A stretch of 51,480 nucleotides of DNA from positions 1 through 51,480 of the forward strand of contig JBPBQZ010000090.1 in assembly GCA_050955105.1 (NCBI GenBank), given 5' to 3'. Source of the stretch: JBPBQZ01 sp050955105. GTDB taxonomy: Bacteria; Pseudomonadota; Gammaproteobacteria; Burkholderiales; Burkholderiaceae. The translations under genes were made by a program, and so were the position numbers. Shown in pieces: positions 16,633 through 24,836 of the stretch (within the stretch, counting starts at the first letter, position 1; every line of letters starts with the position of its first letter). The notes beneath the pieces are model-generated. The model was not told where the DNA came from, searched no databases, and worked only from the letters and a program-made list of their open reading frames with translations.

Positions 16633-17555
16633 GAGCCGCCTCGCTTCAGGCGCGGGTCCAAAGCGTCGCGCAAGCCGTCGCCAAACAGATTGATCGACAG
16701 CACGCTCAGCAGAATCGCCAAGCCGGGCCACGTCACGATCCACCAGGCGCTTTCGATATAGTCTCGCGCCGATGCCAGCATCGCGCCCCATTCAGCCAGC
16801 GGCGGCTGCACGCCCAGCCCGAGAAAGCCGAGCGCGGCGGCATCGAGAATCGCGGTGGAGAAACCCAGCGTGGCCTGCACGATCAACGGCGCCGCGCAGT
16901 TCGGCAATACGGCGGAAAACATCAACCGCAGCGTGCCCGCGCCGGCGAGTCGCGACGCGGTCACATATTCCTTGCTCAATTCACCCTGCGCCGATGCGCG
17001 CACCAGTCGCACATAACCCGGCAAGGCAACGATCGAGACCGCCATGATGGTATTCGTCAGACCCGGCCCGAGCACCGCGACGATCGCCACCGCCAGCAGC
17101 AGCGACGGCAATGCCAACAGCACATCCATCAAGCGCATGATCGGCGCTTCCAGCCAGCGCGGGAAAAACGCCGCGAACAGACCCAGCACGATGCCCGGCA
17201 GCAAGGCCGCCACCACCGACGTGGCACCGATCGTCACGCTCAGCCGCGCGCCGTATATAAGCCGTGACAACATATCGCGTCCGGCTTCGTCGGTGCCGAG
17301 CACGAAACGCCACGAGCCGCCATGCAGCCAGGCCGGCGGCACGGCCACCGCATCGCGATATTGGTGGATCGGGCTGTACGGCGCGATCAATGGCGCCGCG
17401 AGCGCTAGAAGCAGCAGCACAAGCAGCAACAGGCACGCCACCACCGCGCCGCGATGCCGGGCGAAGTCACGCCAGAAACGCCGTGCGCCAGACGTCTGCC
17501 CGGCCGGCGGCAGCGGCACATTGAAGGTTTGGTCGGACGCGTCGAGTGGCGTCAT
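16629..17555 (-). CDS. dppC: Dipeptide ABC transporter permease DppC
   Basis: Inner-membrane permease subunit of 308 aa from ATG 17555. It has an N-terminal TM (VVACLLLLVLLLLALAAPLIAPYSP), the LGTDEAGRDMLSRLIYGARLS motif typical of DppC/OppC, and four or five further TMs. The EAA coupling loop, which contacts the ATPases, reads around EYVTASRLAGAGTLRLMFSAVLPN. The C-terminal GLGVQPPLAEWGAML is characteristic. Its start overlaps the dppB stop by 4 bp (17552-17555). Confidence 0.93.
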   Translation of the reverse strand: MTPLDASDQTFNVPLPPAGQTSGARRFWRDFARHRGAVVACLLLLVLLLLALAAPLIAPYSPIHQYRDAVAVPPAWLHGGSWRFVLGTDEAGRDMLSRLIYGARLSVTIGATSVVAALLPGIVLGLFAAFFPRWLEAPIMRLMDVLLALPSLLLAVAIVAVLGPGLTNTIMAVSIVALPGYVRLVRASAQGELSKEYVTASRLAGAGTLRLMFSAVLPNCAAPLIVQATLGFSTAILDAAALGFLGLGVQPPLAEWGAMLASARDYIESAWWIVTWPGLAILLSVLSINLFGDGLRDALDPRLKRGGS

Positions 17556-18574
17556 GAAGCCCGCCGGATGCGCGGATTGAGCACGCCGTAAAGCACGTCG
17601 ACCGCCAGGTTGACAACAATGACCAGCAACGCGATCAGCAGGATGCCACCCTGCACCACCGGATAATCGCGCCGCGCGATGGCGTCGATCAGCCACTTGC
17701 CAATACCCGGCCACGAGAACAAGGTTTCGGTCAGCACCGCGCCGGCCAGCAGCGTGCCGACCTGTAAGCCGATTACCGTAACCACCGGAATCAGCGCATT
17801 GCGCAAGGCATGCACGACCACGATGCGGAACGGCGACAGGCCCTTCGCCCGCAGCGTGCGGATATAGTCTTCACGCAACACTTCCAGCATCGACGAGCGC
17901 GTCATCCGCGCAATCACCGCCAAGGGAATCGTGCCGAGCACGATGGCTGGCAACACCAGGTGGCTCACCGCCGAACGCCAGGCGCCTTCATCGGGCGCTA
18001 GCCAGGCGTCGATCAACATGAAGCCGGTGACGCGCGGTACGTCGTATTCGACGGCAATGCGGCCCGACACCGGCGTCCAGCCCAGTTGCACCGAAAAAAA
18101 CATGATGAGGATCAAGCCCCACCAAAAGATCGGCATCGAATAACCGGTAAGCGCCACGCCCATCACACCATGGTCGAGCGCCGAGCCGCGTTTCAGCGAC
18201 GCGGCCACGCCTGCCGGCAGCCCCACGATCAGCGCGAACAGCAGTGCACAGATCGCCAGTTCGAGCGTCGCGGGAAAACGCGCGCCGAATTCGCTCAGCA
18301 CGCTGGTATGAGTAATCAGGGATTGGCCCAAGTCGCCGCGCACCGCATGCGACAGATAACGCAGATATTGCAAGGGCAACGGCTGATCCAGGCCTAGCCG
18401 CTGCATCGCCGCGGCATGCGTCGCTGGGTCGAGCGCGCGTTCGCCCAGCATCACTTCGACGGGGTCGCCGGGAATCAGGTGGATCAGCGCGAAGGCAAGC
18501 AAAGTTACGCCGATGAAGGTCGGCACGATCATGCCGACGCGGCGTAACAGCGAATGTAGAAAAGAGCGCCGCAC
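17552..18574 (-). CDS. dppB: Dipeptide ABC transporter permease DppB
   Basis: Partner permease, strongly resembling E. coli DppB: LIHLIPGDPVEVMLGERA, LALTGYSMPIFWWGLILI (read here as VALTGYSMPIFWWG), LPAIVLGTIPLAVIARMTRSSMLEVLREDYIRT, and RRDYPVVQGGILL near the end. The reading frame is open through metF in another frame, so the start must be inferred. GTG 18574 gives MRRSFLHSLLRRVGMIVPTF, aligning with the E. coli start (340 aa versus 339). ATG 18532 is the alternative. The GTG is 20 bp after the metF stop. No periplasmic binding protein (DppA) gene occurs in the window. Confidence 0.9.
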   Translation of the reverse strand: MRRSFLHSLLRRVGMIVPTFIGVTLLAFALIHLIPGDPVEVMLGERALDPATHAAAMQRLGLDQPLPLQYLRYLSHAVRGDLGQSLITHTSVLSEFGARFPATLELAICALLFALIVGLPAGVAASLKRGSALDHGVMGVALTGYSMPIFWWGLILIMFFSVQLGWTPVSGRIAVEYDVPRVTGFMLIDAWLAPDEGAWRSAVSHLVLPAIVLGTIPLAVIARMTRSSMLEVLREDYIRTLRAKGLSPFRIVVVHALRNALIPVVTVIGLQVGTLLAGAVLTETLFSWPGIGKWLIDAIARRDYPVVQGGILLIALLVIVVNLAVDVLYGVLNPRIRRAS

Positions 18575-18594
18575 GCCGGACGTGACCGAGATGA

Positions 18595-19458
18595 TTAGTT
18601 GAGCGCCGCCGCGCCACGGCGCGGGGCCGGCACGGCCAAGCGCCGCACCAGTTCGCGCGTAGCCGACGCGCCATTCAGCGTATAGAAATGCAGCCCGGGC
18701 GCGCCGCCTTCCACCAGCCGGCGGCACAGATCGCTGACCACATCCAGCCCGAAAGCGCGAATCGACTCGCTGTCGTCGCCATAGGCGGCCAGGCGCTGCG
18801 CGATCCAGCGCGGCACTTCGGCGCCGCATGCATCGGAAAAGCGCATCAATCGCGAGAAATTGGTGATCGGCATAATGCCCGGCGTAATCGGCACGTCGAC
18901 GCCCGCGCGCTGCGCGTCGTCCACCAACTGGAAATAGCCGTCGGCATTGAAGAAGTATTGGGTAATCGCCGCGTCGGCACCCATCTTCACCTTGCGCACG
19001 AAGTTCTGCATATCGTGCAGCGCCGAGCGCGCCTGCGGATGACATTCCGGATAGGCGGCCACTTCAATGCGGAAGGTATCGCCGGTTTCCTGGCGAATGA
19101 ATTCGACCAATTCCGACGCGTAACGAAATTCACCCGCTTCGCCCATGCCGGACGGCAGATCACCGCGCAGCGCCACCAGTCGCTTGATGCCGTGCTGCCG
19201 GTAGGCCGTCAATATCTCCAGGATATTGGCGCGCGTCGAACCGATGCACGACAGATGCGGCGCCGCCTCCACGCCCTGCTTCTGCAGCTCGAGCACGGTA
19301 TCCAGCGTGCCGCGCTGGGTCGACCCGCCAGCGCCGAAAGTGACCGAGACGAAACGCGGCTGCAGCGGCAGCAATTGCGCGCAGACCGCGCGCAGCTTCT
19401 CGATGCCGTCTTGGGTTTTGGGCGGAAAAAACTCGAACGACAGCTCGGTGCCTTGCAT
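18595..19458 (-). CDS. metF: 5,10-methylenetetrahydrofolate reductase
   Basis: MetF reduces methylene-THF to 5-methyl-THF, the methyl donor for methionine synthesis. The 287-aa TIM-barrel flavoprotein starts at ATG 19458 with MQGTELSFEFFPPKT, carrying the conserved catalytic Glu. Also visible are FVSVTFGAGGST, the RLVALRGDLP region that contacts FAD, AAYPECHPQA, GADAAITQYFFNAD and PGIMPITNF. It lies downstream of ahcY and the holin-like gene and directly upstream of dppB. The gaps are 58 bp and 20 bp, arguing for one transcript. Confidence 0.95.
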   Translation of the reverse strand: MQGTELSFEFFPPKTQDGIEKLRAVCAQLLPLQPRFVSVTFGAGGSTQRGTLDTVLELQKQGVEAAPHLSCIGSTRANILEILTAYRQHGIKRLVALRGDLPSGMGEAGEFRYASELVEFIRQETGDTFRIEVAAYPECHPQARSALHDMQNFVRKVKMGADAAITQYFFNADGYFQLVDDAQRAGVDVPITPGIMPITNFSRLMRFSDACGAEVPRWIAQRLAAYGDDSESIRAFGLDVVSDLCRRLVEGGAPGLHFYTLNGASATRELVRRLAVPAPRRGAAALN

Positions 19459-19516
19459 AAGTAATCTCGCCGTGCAAAATGCCGCGGGCCTCAAAAGGCC
19501 ACGCGGCAAACCGCGC

Positions 19517-19879
19517 TTATCTGAACGGGCCGCTCAGTGGACGGCCGAACACCAGCGCGGAAAGAATCCAGGAAATAACGCTATAGAGAATCGAGCCGAA
19601 GAACGCGGCCCAGAAACCCGATACTTCGAAGCCCTTGAGCAGCCAGCCGGCGAACTGGAACAGCAGCGCATTGATGACGAGAATGAAAAGCCCCAATGTG
19701 AGGATCGTCACCGGCAAGGTCAGCAGCACCAGCAAGGGCCGCAGCAGCGCGTTGATCAGGCCCAGCACGATGGCCACGATCAACGCGGTACCGAAGCCGC
19801 GCAGCTGAATCGACGGAATCACGTAAGGCAAGATCAACAGCGCCAGCGCGTTGATCAGCCAGGTCAACAGAATATTCAT
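19517..19879 (-). CDS. Phage holin family IV-like membrane protein (YvlD-type)
   Basis: A 120-aa integral membrane protein of the PF04020 family (annotated as phage holin 4 superfamily, or YvlD), with four hydrophobic segments covering most of the chain. The signature GFGTALIVAIVLGLINALLRPLL followed by LTLPVTILTLGLFILVINALL is typical. Despite the name there is no sign of a prophage. The gene sits between ahcY and metF, so it may be a housekeeping membrane protein co-expressed with the methyl cycle. Its function is unknown. Confidence 0.88.
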   Translation of the reverse strand: MNILLTWLINALALLILPYVIPSIQLRGFGTALIVAIVLGLINALLRPLLVLLTLPVTILTLGLFILVINALLFQFAGWLLKGFEVSGFWAAFFGSILYSVISWILSALVFGRPLSGPFR

Positions 19880-19924
19880 ATTATCGCCTTATGTTGAACC
19901 GTTCCGCGTGCTCCGCCGTGGGCG

Positions 19925-21355
19925 TCAATAACGATAGTGTTGCGGCTTGAACGGACCGTTTTGCTCGACGCCGATGTATTTGGCCTGAGCATCGCTCAGC
20001 ACCGTCAGATTGGCGCCGATGCGCTCCAGATGGAGACGCGCGACCTTTTCGTCAAGATGCTTCGGCAACACATAAACCTTGCGCTCGTAGTTGGCGCCGC
20101 GCGTGAACAGTTCGATCTGGGCCAGCGTCTGGTTGGTGAACGAGTTGGACATCACGAACGACGGATGGCCGGTGCCGCAACCCAGGTTCACCAAACGCCC
20201 TTCGGCCAGCAGGATGATGCGACGGCCATCGGGGAAGATGATGTGGTCGACCTGCGGCTTGATGTTTTCCCACTGATACTGGCGCAGCGACGCCACGTCG
20301 ATTTCCGAATCGAAATGGCCGATGTTGCAGACGATGGCCTGGTTGCGCATCTTGATCAAGTGCTCGTGGCTGATCACGTTGACGTTGCCGGTGGCGGTAA
20401 CGAAGATGTCGACCTTGTCGACCACTTCGTCCAGCGTCACCACGCGATAGCCTTCCATCGCCGCCTGCAACGCACAGATCGGGTCGATTTCGGTTACCCA
20501 GACGGTAGCGCCCAGGCCGCGCAGCGATTGCGCGCAACCCTTGCCCACGTCGCCATAACCCGCCACCACCGCAACCTTGCCGGCGATCATCACGTCGGTG
20601 GCGCGCTTGATGCTGTCGACCAGCGATTCGCGGCAGCCATACAGATTGTCGAATTTCGACTTGGTGACCGAATCGTTGACATTGATGGCCGGGAACGGCA
20701 GACGGCCTTCTTTTTCCATCTGATACAGCCGATGCACGCCGGTGGTGGTTTCTTCGGTCACGCCTTGCACGTGCGCCAGGCGCTTCGAATACCAATGCGG
20801 ATCGATCTTCAGATGCGCGCCAATCGCCTTGAACAGCGCTTCTTCCTCTTCATTGGCTGGCTTGGCGATCGCCGATGCGTCGGTTTCCGCACGTGTGCCC
20901 AGCACCAGCAGCACGGTGGCGTCGCCGCCATCGTCGAGAATCATGTTCGCGTATTCGCCATTCGGCCATTCGAACAGGCGATGCGTGTATTCCCAGTATT
21001 CGTCGAGGGTTTCGCCCTTATAGGCGAAAACCGGCGTGCCGGCGGCGGCGATCGCGGCGGCGGCGTGGTCTTGCGTGGAGAAGATATTGCACGAGGCCCA
21101 GCGCACTTTCGCACCCAGGGCTTCGAGGGTTTGAATCAGTACGGCGGTTTGGATCGTCATGTGCAGCGAACCCGCGATGCGCGCGCCGGCCAGCGGCTGC
21201 GAGGTGCGGTATTCGGTGCGCATGGCCATCAGACCGGGCATTTCGGTCTCGGCGATGGCGATTTCCTTGTTGCCCCAGCCCGCGAGTTCGAGCGAAGCAA
21301 CGTGGAAATCCTGATTGGTGGTGGAATTCGAGGAATTAAGTACGGCAGCGTTCAT
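19925..21355 (-). CDS. ahcY: Adenosylhomocysteinase (SAH hydrolase)
   Basis: AhcY hydrolyses S-adenosylhomocysteine to adenosine and homocysteine, relieving product inhibition of methyltransferases. The protein shows PGLMAMRTEY, GSLHMTIQTAVLIQTL, NDSVTKSKFDNLYGCRESL, the NAD-binding VVAGYGDVGKGCAQSLRG, and a C-terminal KYIGVEQNGPFKPQHYRY with the Lys and Tyr that close the NAD site. The length of 476 aa is usual for bacterial enzymes with the roughly 40-residue insertion. GTG 21358 and ATG 21355 are adjacent candidates. The AAAGGAGG ribosome site at 21361-21368 is 5 bp from the ATG, which I prefer. An SAH riboswitch precedes it. Confidence 0.96.
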   Translation of the reverse strand: MNAAVLNSSNSTTNQDFHVASLELAGWGNKEIAIAETEMPGLMAMRTEYRTSQPLAGARIAGSLHMTIQTAVLIQTLEALGAKVRWASCNIFSTQDHAAAAIAAAGTPVFAYKGETLDEYWEYTHRLFEWPNGEYANMILDDGGDATVLLVLGTRAETDASAIAKPANEEEEALFKAIGAHLKIDPHWYSKRLAHVQGVTEETTTGVHRLYQMEKEGRLPFPAINVNDSVTKSKFDNLYGCRESLVDSIKRATDVMIAGKVAVVAGYGDVGKGCAQSLRGLGATVWVTEIDPICALQAAMEGYRVVTLDEVVDKVDIFVTATGNVNVISHEHLIKMRNQAIVCNIGHFDSEIDVASLRQYQWENIKPQVDHIIFPDGRRIILLAEGRLVNLGCGTGHPSFVMSNSFTNQTLAQIELFTRGANYERKVYVLPKHLDEKVARLHLERIGANLTVLSDAQAKYIGVEQNGPFKPQHYRY

Positions 21356-21389
21356 CACGCCCTCCTTTCAATAATGCGGAAGTCAAGAC

Positions 21390-21532
21390 GTGAGCGCCGT
21401 TTGCATGTGCGGCGCGCCCGGCACCGAACTGCCGGCACCACGCGCGCACGATCCATCCAAGCTTGAGCGAGGGCCACGGAGAGCCGACGCGCCCCGAGCC
21501 TGGCGGTTCAACCGTCGCAACGCTCCTCGGGG
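21390..21532 (-). ncRNA. SAH riboswitch in the ahcY leader
   Basis: The minus strand carries the conserved SAH-aptamer core. It starts CCCCGAGGAGCGTTGCGAC (21532 downward), has a short hairpin, then CCAGGCTCGGGG, and ends AAACGGCGCTCAC (21402-21390). P1 pairs CCCCGAG (21532-21526) with CTCGGGG (21498-21492). The pseudoknot pairs GAGCG with CGCTC of the 3' segment. Between P1 and the 3' segment is an optional stem region of about 88 nt with a CCGGCA/TGCCGG hairpin. The 3' end is 22 nt before the ribosome site, compatible with translational activation by SAH, as known for this class. Confidence 0.92.
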
Positions 21533-21541
21533 CAAGCGCGA

Positions 21542-21550
21542 ATTGTAGCA
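21542..21550 (-). promoter_or_regulatory. Extended -10 promoter of the ahcY transcript
   Basis: The minus strand reads TGCTACAAT at 21550-21542, an extended -10 element (TG-n-TACAAT). A transcription start about 7 nt downstream, near 21535, would place the SAH aptamer at the very 5' end of the RNA. No good -35 is seen, which fits extended -10 use. Confidence 0.65.
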
Positions 21551-21609
21551 AAAAAGCGCGCGCGGCCGCGCCGCTCCCTTTGTTTTATTCAGGAAAATTC
21601 TTAGTCCGT

Positions 21610-21631
21610 TTTTCACCTGAGCAGGTGAAAA
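21610..21631 (+). promoter_or_regulatory. Perfect 10-2-10 dyad between ahcY and the permease
   Basis: TTTTCACCTG, AG, CAGGTGAAAA forms a perfect inverted repeat in the divergent region. It has no trailing U tract on either strand, so it looks more like an operator for a dimeric regulator (or an RNA hairpin in the permease leader) than a terminator. The cognate factor is unknown. Confidence 0.45.
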
Positions 21632-21751
21632 TTGCGCCTGGCCTGGAGGGGGTCACGCCTTACCCGGCGCTCGCGCATAGCATTGCTGAAAAGCGTCAAA
21701 GCCTTGCGACAGCGTATCAATTCGATGCTTTGCCGCATCAGGAGACTAAGT

Positions 21752-23215
21752 ATGAGTTTATTTAGGACAAAGAACATTCAGCAGATGATCGATCAGGGAC
21801 AACAGGGCACGCACTTGCGCAAAACGCTCGGCGCAACTGACCTGGTGTTTCTTGGCATCGGCGCGCTGATCGGCACGGGCATTTTCGTGCTCACTGGCAC
21901 CGGCGCCCAGATGGCCGGTCCTGGCCTGACCATCGCGTTCGTCATCGCCGCCATGGCTTGCTGCCTGGCGGCGTTTTCCTATGCCGAGTTCGCGTCGTCG
22001 ATCCCGGTCGCCGGCTCGCTCTACACCTATTCCTACGCCACCCTTGGCGAGGGCATCGCCTGGCTTACCGGATGGATCCTGTTGCTCGAATACGGGCTAG
22101 CGGTGGCCAGCGTCTCGGTCGGCTGGTCCGGTTACCTGCAATCGCTGCTGGCGGGCATCGACATCCATCTGCCCACGGTGCTCAGCGCCGCGCCCTTGGC
22201 GATTCCCGGCGTGCAGACCTGGATCAATCTGCCGGCCTTTTTGGTGATGATGGCGGTCACCACGCTGCTGTCGATCGGCATTCGCGAATCGGCGCGCGCC
22301 AACAACATCATGGTCATCATCAAAGTAACGGTGGTGCTGCTGGTCATCGGTGTCGGCGCCTTCAACGTGCATCCGGTCAACTGGCAGCCGTTCCTGCCGA
22401 TGGGCTGGACCGGGGTGTTCGGCGCGTCGGCCATCATGGTGTTCGCGTTCCTCGGCTTCGACGCCGTGAGCTCGGCCGCCGAGGAGGTGCGCAATCCGAA
22501 ACGCGACCTGCCGATCGGCATCATCGGCTCGCTGGCCATCTGCGCACTGCTCTACGTGCTGGTGGCCGCGGTCATGACGGGCATGCTGCCGTTCGCGCGG
22601 TTCGAGGGCGCTTCGCACCCGGTATCGCTGGCCTTGCAGGCCGTCGGACAAAGCTGGGTTGCCGGTTTCGTCGACCTGGGCGCGGTTACCGGCATGCTCA
22701 CCGTGATGCTGGTGATGGCCTACGGACAGACGCGCATCATCTTCGCGATGTCACGCGACGGGCTGTTGCCGGCGCGGCTCTCGGTGATCAATCCGCGCTT
22801 CGCCACACCATTGTTTGCCACCTGGGCGGTTGGCCTGGTGGTGGGAACGATCGGCGCTCTGGTGCCGCTGAAAGTGCTGGCCGAGCTGGTGAATATCGGC
22901 ACCTTGATGGCCTTTTCCATGGTATCGATCGCAGTCATCGTGATGCGTCGCACGCATCCGCATCTGCCGCGCTCGTTCCGCTGCCCGGGCATGCCCTACG
23001 TGCCGCTGCTGGCAGTGGCATTCTGCGTATTCCTGGCGCTACAACTGCAACGCTTCACCTGGATCGCCTTCGGCATCTGGCTGGTGGTCGGGCTGGTCGT
23101 GTATTTCGCTTACTCGCGCCGGCACTCGAAACTGGCGCAGCCGTCGGCTGAAGCCAGTGCTGTCGGCGACACGTCGGCGGTGAATGTGGGGATGGGGGTT
23201 GATCCCAGCGTGTAA
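21752..23215 (+). CDS. APC-superfamily amino acid permease (CAT/YfnA type)
   Basis: A 487-aa inner-membrane transporter with about 12 hydrophobic segments. The N-terminal LRKTLGATDLVFLGIGALIGTGIFVLTG is the hallmark of APC cationic amino acid transporter-like proteins, with the GxGIF substrate-binding turn in TM1. VFAFLGFDAVSSAAEEVRNPKRDLP marks TM6 and the following loop. The exact substrate cannot be assigned. ATG 21752 has an AGGAG site 7 bp upstream; the frame extends to 21632 without support. It is transcribed divergently from ahcY and ends in a strong terminator shared with metK. Confidence 0.9.
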   Translation: MSLFRTKNIQQMIDQGQQGTHLRKTLGATDLVFLGIGALIGTGIFVLTGTGAQMAGPGLTIAFVIAAMACCLAAFSYAEFASSIPVAGSLYTYSYATLGEGIAWLTGWILLLEYGLAVASVSVGWSGYLQSLLAGIDIHLPTVLSAAPLAIPGVQTWINLPAFLVMMAVTTLLSIGIRESARANNIMVIIKVTVVLLVIGVGAFNVHPVNWQPFLPMGWTGVFGASAIMVFAFLGFDAVSSAAEEVRNPKRDLPIGIIGSLAICALLYVLVAAVMTGMLPFARFEGASHPVSLALQAVGQSWVAGFVDLGAVTGMLTVMLVMAYGQTRIIFAMSRDGLLPARLSVINPRFATPLFATWAVGLVVGTIGALVPLKVLAELVNIGTLMAFSMVSIAVIVMRRTHPHLPRSFRCPGMPYVPLLAVAFCVFLALQLQRFTWIAFGIWLVVGLVVYFAYSRRHSKLAQPSAEASAVGDTSAVNVGMGVDPSV

Positions 23216-23274
23216 AGGCGCTTTAAACCGCCGGAGCGGGTTACGGCAGTTATAGGCTTCGAAGCTTCAAAACA

Positions 23275-23317
23275 AAACGGGCATGTTCGGTATCACCGAC
23301 CATGCCCGTTTATTTTT
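23275..23317. terminator. Bidirectional intrinsic terminator between permease and metK
   Basis: An 11-bp stem AAACGGGCATG (23275-23285) / CATGCCCGTTT (23301-23311) encloses a second TCGGT/ACCGA stem. TTTATTTTT follows on the plus strand. On the minus strand CCCGTTTTGTTTT follows, so it can stop both convergent transcripts. Confidence 0.88.
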
Positions 23318-23410
23318 ACCTCAGCGCAACCGGTTCACCCCGTTGCGCCTTCCACTCAGCTCGGCGCCAAGGTGGCTTCATTCAGCCTTGCCGCGCGCCC
23401 GCATCGATCC

Positions 23411-24592
23411 TCAGGCCGCCTTCACATCCAGCCCGGCCGATTCCGCCAGAATCGCGGCCTTGTCGGTCGCTTCCCAGGTGAATTCCGGCTCTTCGCGGCC
23501 AAAGTGGCCATAAGCGGCGGTCTTCTCGTAGATCGGACGCAACAGGTCGAGCATCTGCACGATGCCCTTCGGCCGCAAGTCGAAATGTTCCTGCACCAGC
23601 GCGGTAATCACCGAGTCGTTCACGCGGCCCGTACCGAAGGTGTTGACCATGATCGAGGTCGGCCGTGCCACGCCGATGGCATAGGAAATCTGCACCAGGC
23701 AGCGTGAAGCCAAACCCGCGGCGACGATATTCTTCGCCACGTAGCGTCCGGCATAAGCGGCCGAGCGATCGACCTTCGACGGATCCTTGCCGGAGAACGC
23801 GCCGCCGCCATGGGGCGCCGCGCCGCCGTAAGTGTCGACGATGATCTTGCGGCCAGTCAGCCCGCAATCGCCTTGTGGGCCGCCGATAACGAAACGGCCG
23901 GTCGGGTTCACCAGGAAGTTGATCTTGCCTTTGATCAATTCAGGCGGCAGCACCGGCTTGATCACTTCCTCGATCACCGCCTCGCGCAGCGTCGCCAGTT
24001 CGATTTCCGGCGCATGTTGCGTCGACAGCACCACCGTGTCGATCGAATCCGGGCGACCGTCGACGTAACGCACGGTGACTTGCGACTTCGCATCCGGACG
24101 CAGCCACGGCAGGCGTCCGTCGCGGCGCAGGTCGGCCTGACGCTCCACCAGCCGGTGCGACAAGTGGATCGGCAAAGGCATCAATTCCGGCGTTTCTTCG
24201 CAGGCATAGCCGAACATCAGCCCCTGGTCGCCGGCGCCTTGATCGAGATTATCGTCATGCGCGCGATCGACGCCTTGCGCGATATCGGGGGATTGTTTGT
24301 CGTATGCGACCAACACCGCGCAGCCGCGATAGTCGATACCGTAGTCGGTATTGTCGTAGCCAATGCGCTTGATGGTGTTGCGAGCGATCTGAATGTAGTC
24401 GACGTTGGCCGTCGTGGTGATTTCACCGGCCAAGACCACCAGCCCGGTGTTGCAAAGCGTTTCGGCCGCCACGCGTGAGTATTTGTCTTGCGCCAGGATC
24501 GCATCCAGGATGGCGTCCGACACTTGGTCGGCAACCTTGTCCGGATGACCTTCCGAGACGGATTCGGAAGTAAACAGATAGTCGTGTGACAC
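23411..24592 (-). CDS. metK: S-adenosylmethionine synthetase
   Basis: MetK makes SAM from methionine and ATP. The 393-aa protein has TSESVSEGHPDKVADQVSDAILD at the N-terminus, GAGDQGLMFGYA (methionine/ATP site), and the P-loop-like GGGAFSGKDPSKVDRSAAYAGRYVAKN. The start is a GTG at 24592 (MSHDYLF), with a GAGGAG ribosome site on the minus strand near 24602. The family is normally 383-396 aa. It is alone on its transcript, opposite the permease at its 3' end and divergent from the lpxL-like gene. Confidence 0.96.
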   Translation of the reverse strand: MSHDYLFTSESVSEGHPDKVADQVSDAILDAILAQDKYSRVAAETLCNTGLVVLAGEITTTANVDYIQIARNTIKRIGYDNTDYGIDYRGCAVLVAYDKQSPDIAQGVDRAHDDNLDQGAGDQGLMFGYACEETPELMPLPIHLSHRLVERQADLRRDGRLPWLRPDAKSQVTVRYVDGRPDSIDTVVLSTQHAPEIELATLREAVIEEVIKPVLPPELIKGKINFLVNPTGRFVIGGPQGDCGLTGRKIIVDTYGGAAPHGGGAFSGKDPSKVDRSAAYAGRYVAKNIVAAGLASRCLVQISYAIGVARPTSIMVNTFGTGRVNDSVITALVQEHFDLRPKGIVQMLDLLRPIYEKTAAYGHFGREEPEFTWEATDKAAILAESAGLDVKAA

Positions 24593-24712
24593 TTATCAAC
24601 TCCTCAATTCAGATACGGTCTGTGCTAGACGTAGCCGGATCGAGGGACGAAGCGGCGACGCTTTAGCGGATTTCATCCACGGCATCAAGTGCCGCGGCCT
24701 TCGCCCCGCAAG

Positions 24713-24743
24713 TTGTCATTTAACTCGGCGAAGGCATTATTAT
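24713..24743 (+). promoter_or_regulatory. Possible promoter of the lpxL-like gene
   Basis: TTGTCA at 24713-24718 is followed by AT-rich ATTATTATA around 24736-24744, with 17-19 bp spacing depending on the hexamer chosen. It overlaps the divergent metK -10, so the two promoters would share this segment. Confidence 0.4.
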
Positions 24744-24744
24744 A
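24739..24744 (-). promoter_or_regulatory. Probable metK promoter -10
   Basis: A perfect TATAAT lies on the minus strand about 147 bp before the metK start. No strong -35 hexamer is seen at 16-18 bp. The resulting leader would be about 140 nt; no SAM riboswitch consensus was recognised in it. Confidence 0.5.
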
Positions 24745-24836
24745 GCGGCTTCTTTTTTGAATCTGCATGGCTGGCCCAGTTGTTAAAGGGGTCTTTGCCG
24801 TTGCTGCGCCGCCACGGCCTTATACGTTTTACTGCC

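Noticed and set aside
19517..19879. Holin-like protein as sign of a prophage
   Set aside because: No other phage gene, integrase or attachment site is nearby, and the gene lies between ahcY and metF. The holin name is a family label only.
21610..21631. Dyad as an intrinsic terminator
   Set aside because: The stem is followed by A/T-mixed sequence and not by a U tract on either strand, and no gene ends there.
24593..24738. SAM riboswitch in the metK leader
   Set aside because: The leader is long enough, but I could not find a consensus core of any SAM riboswitch class.
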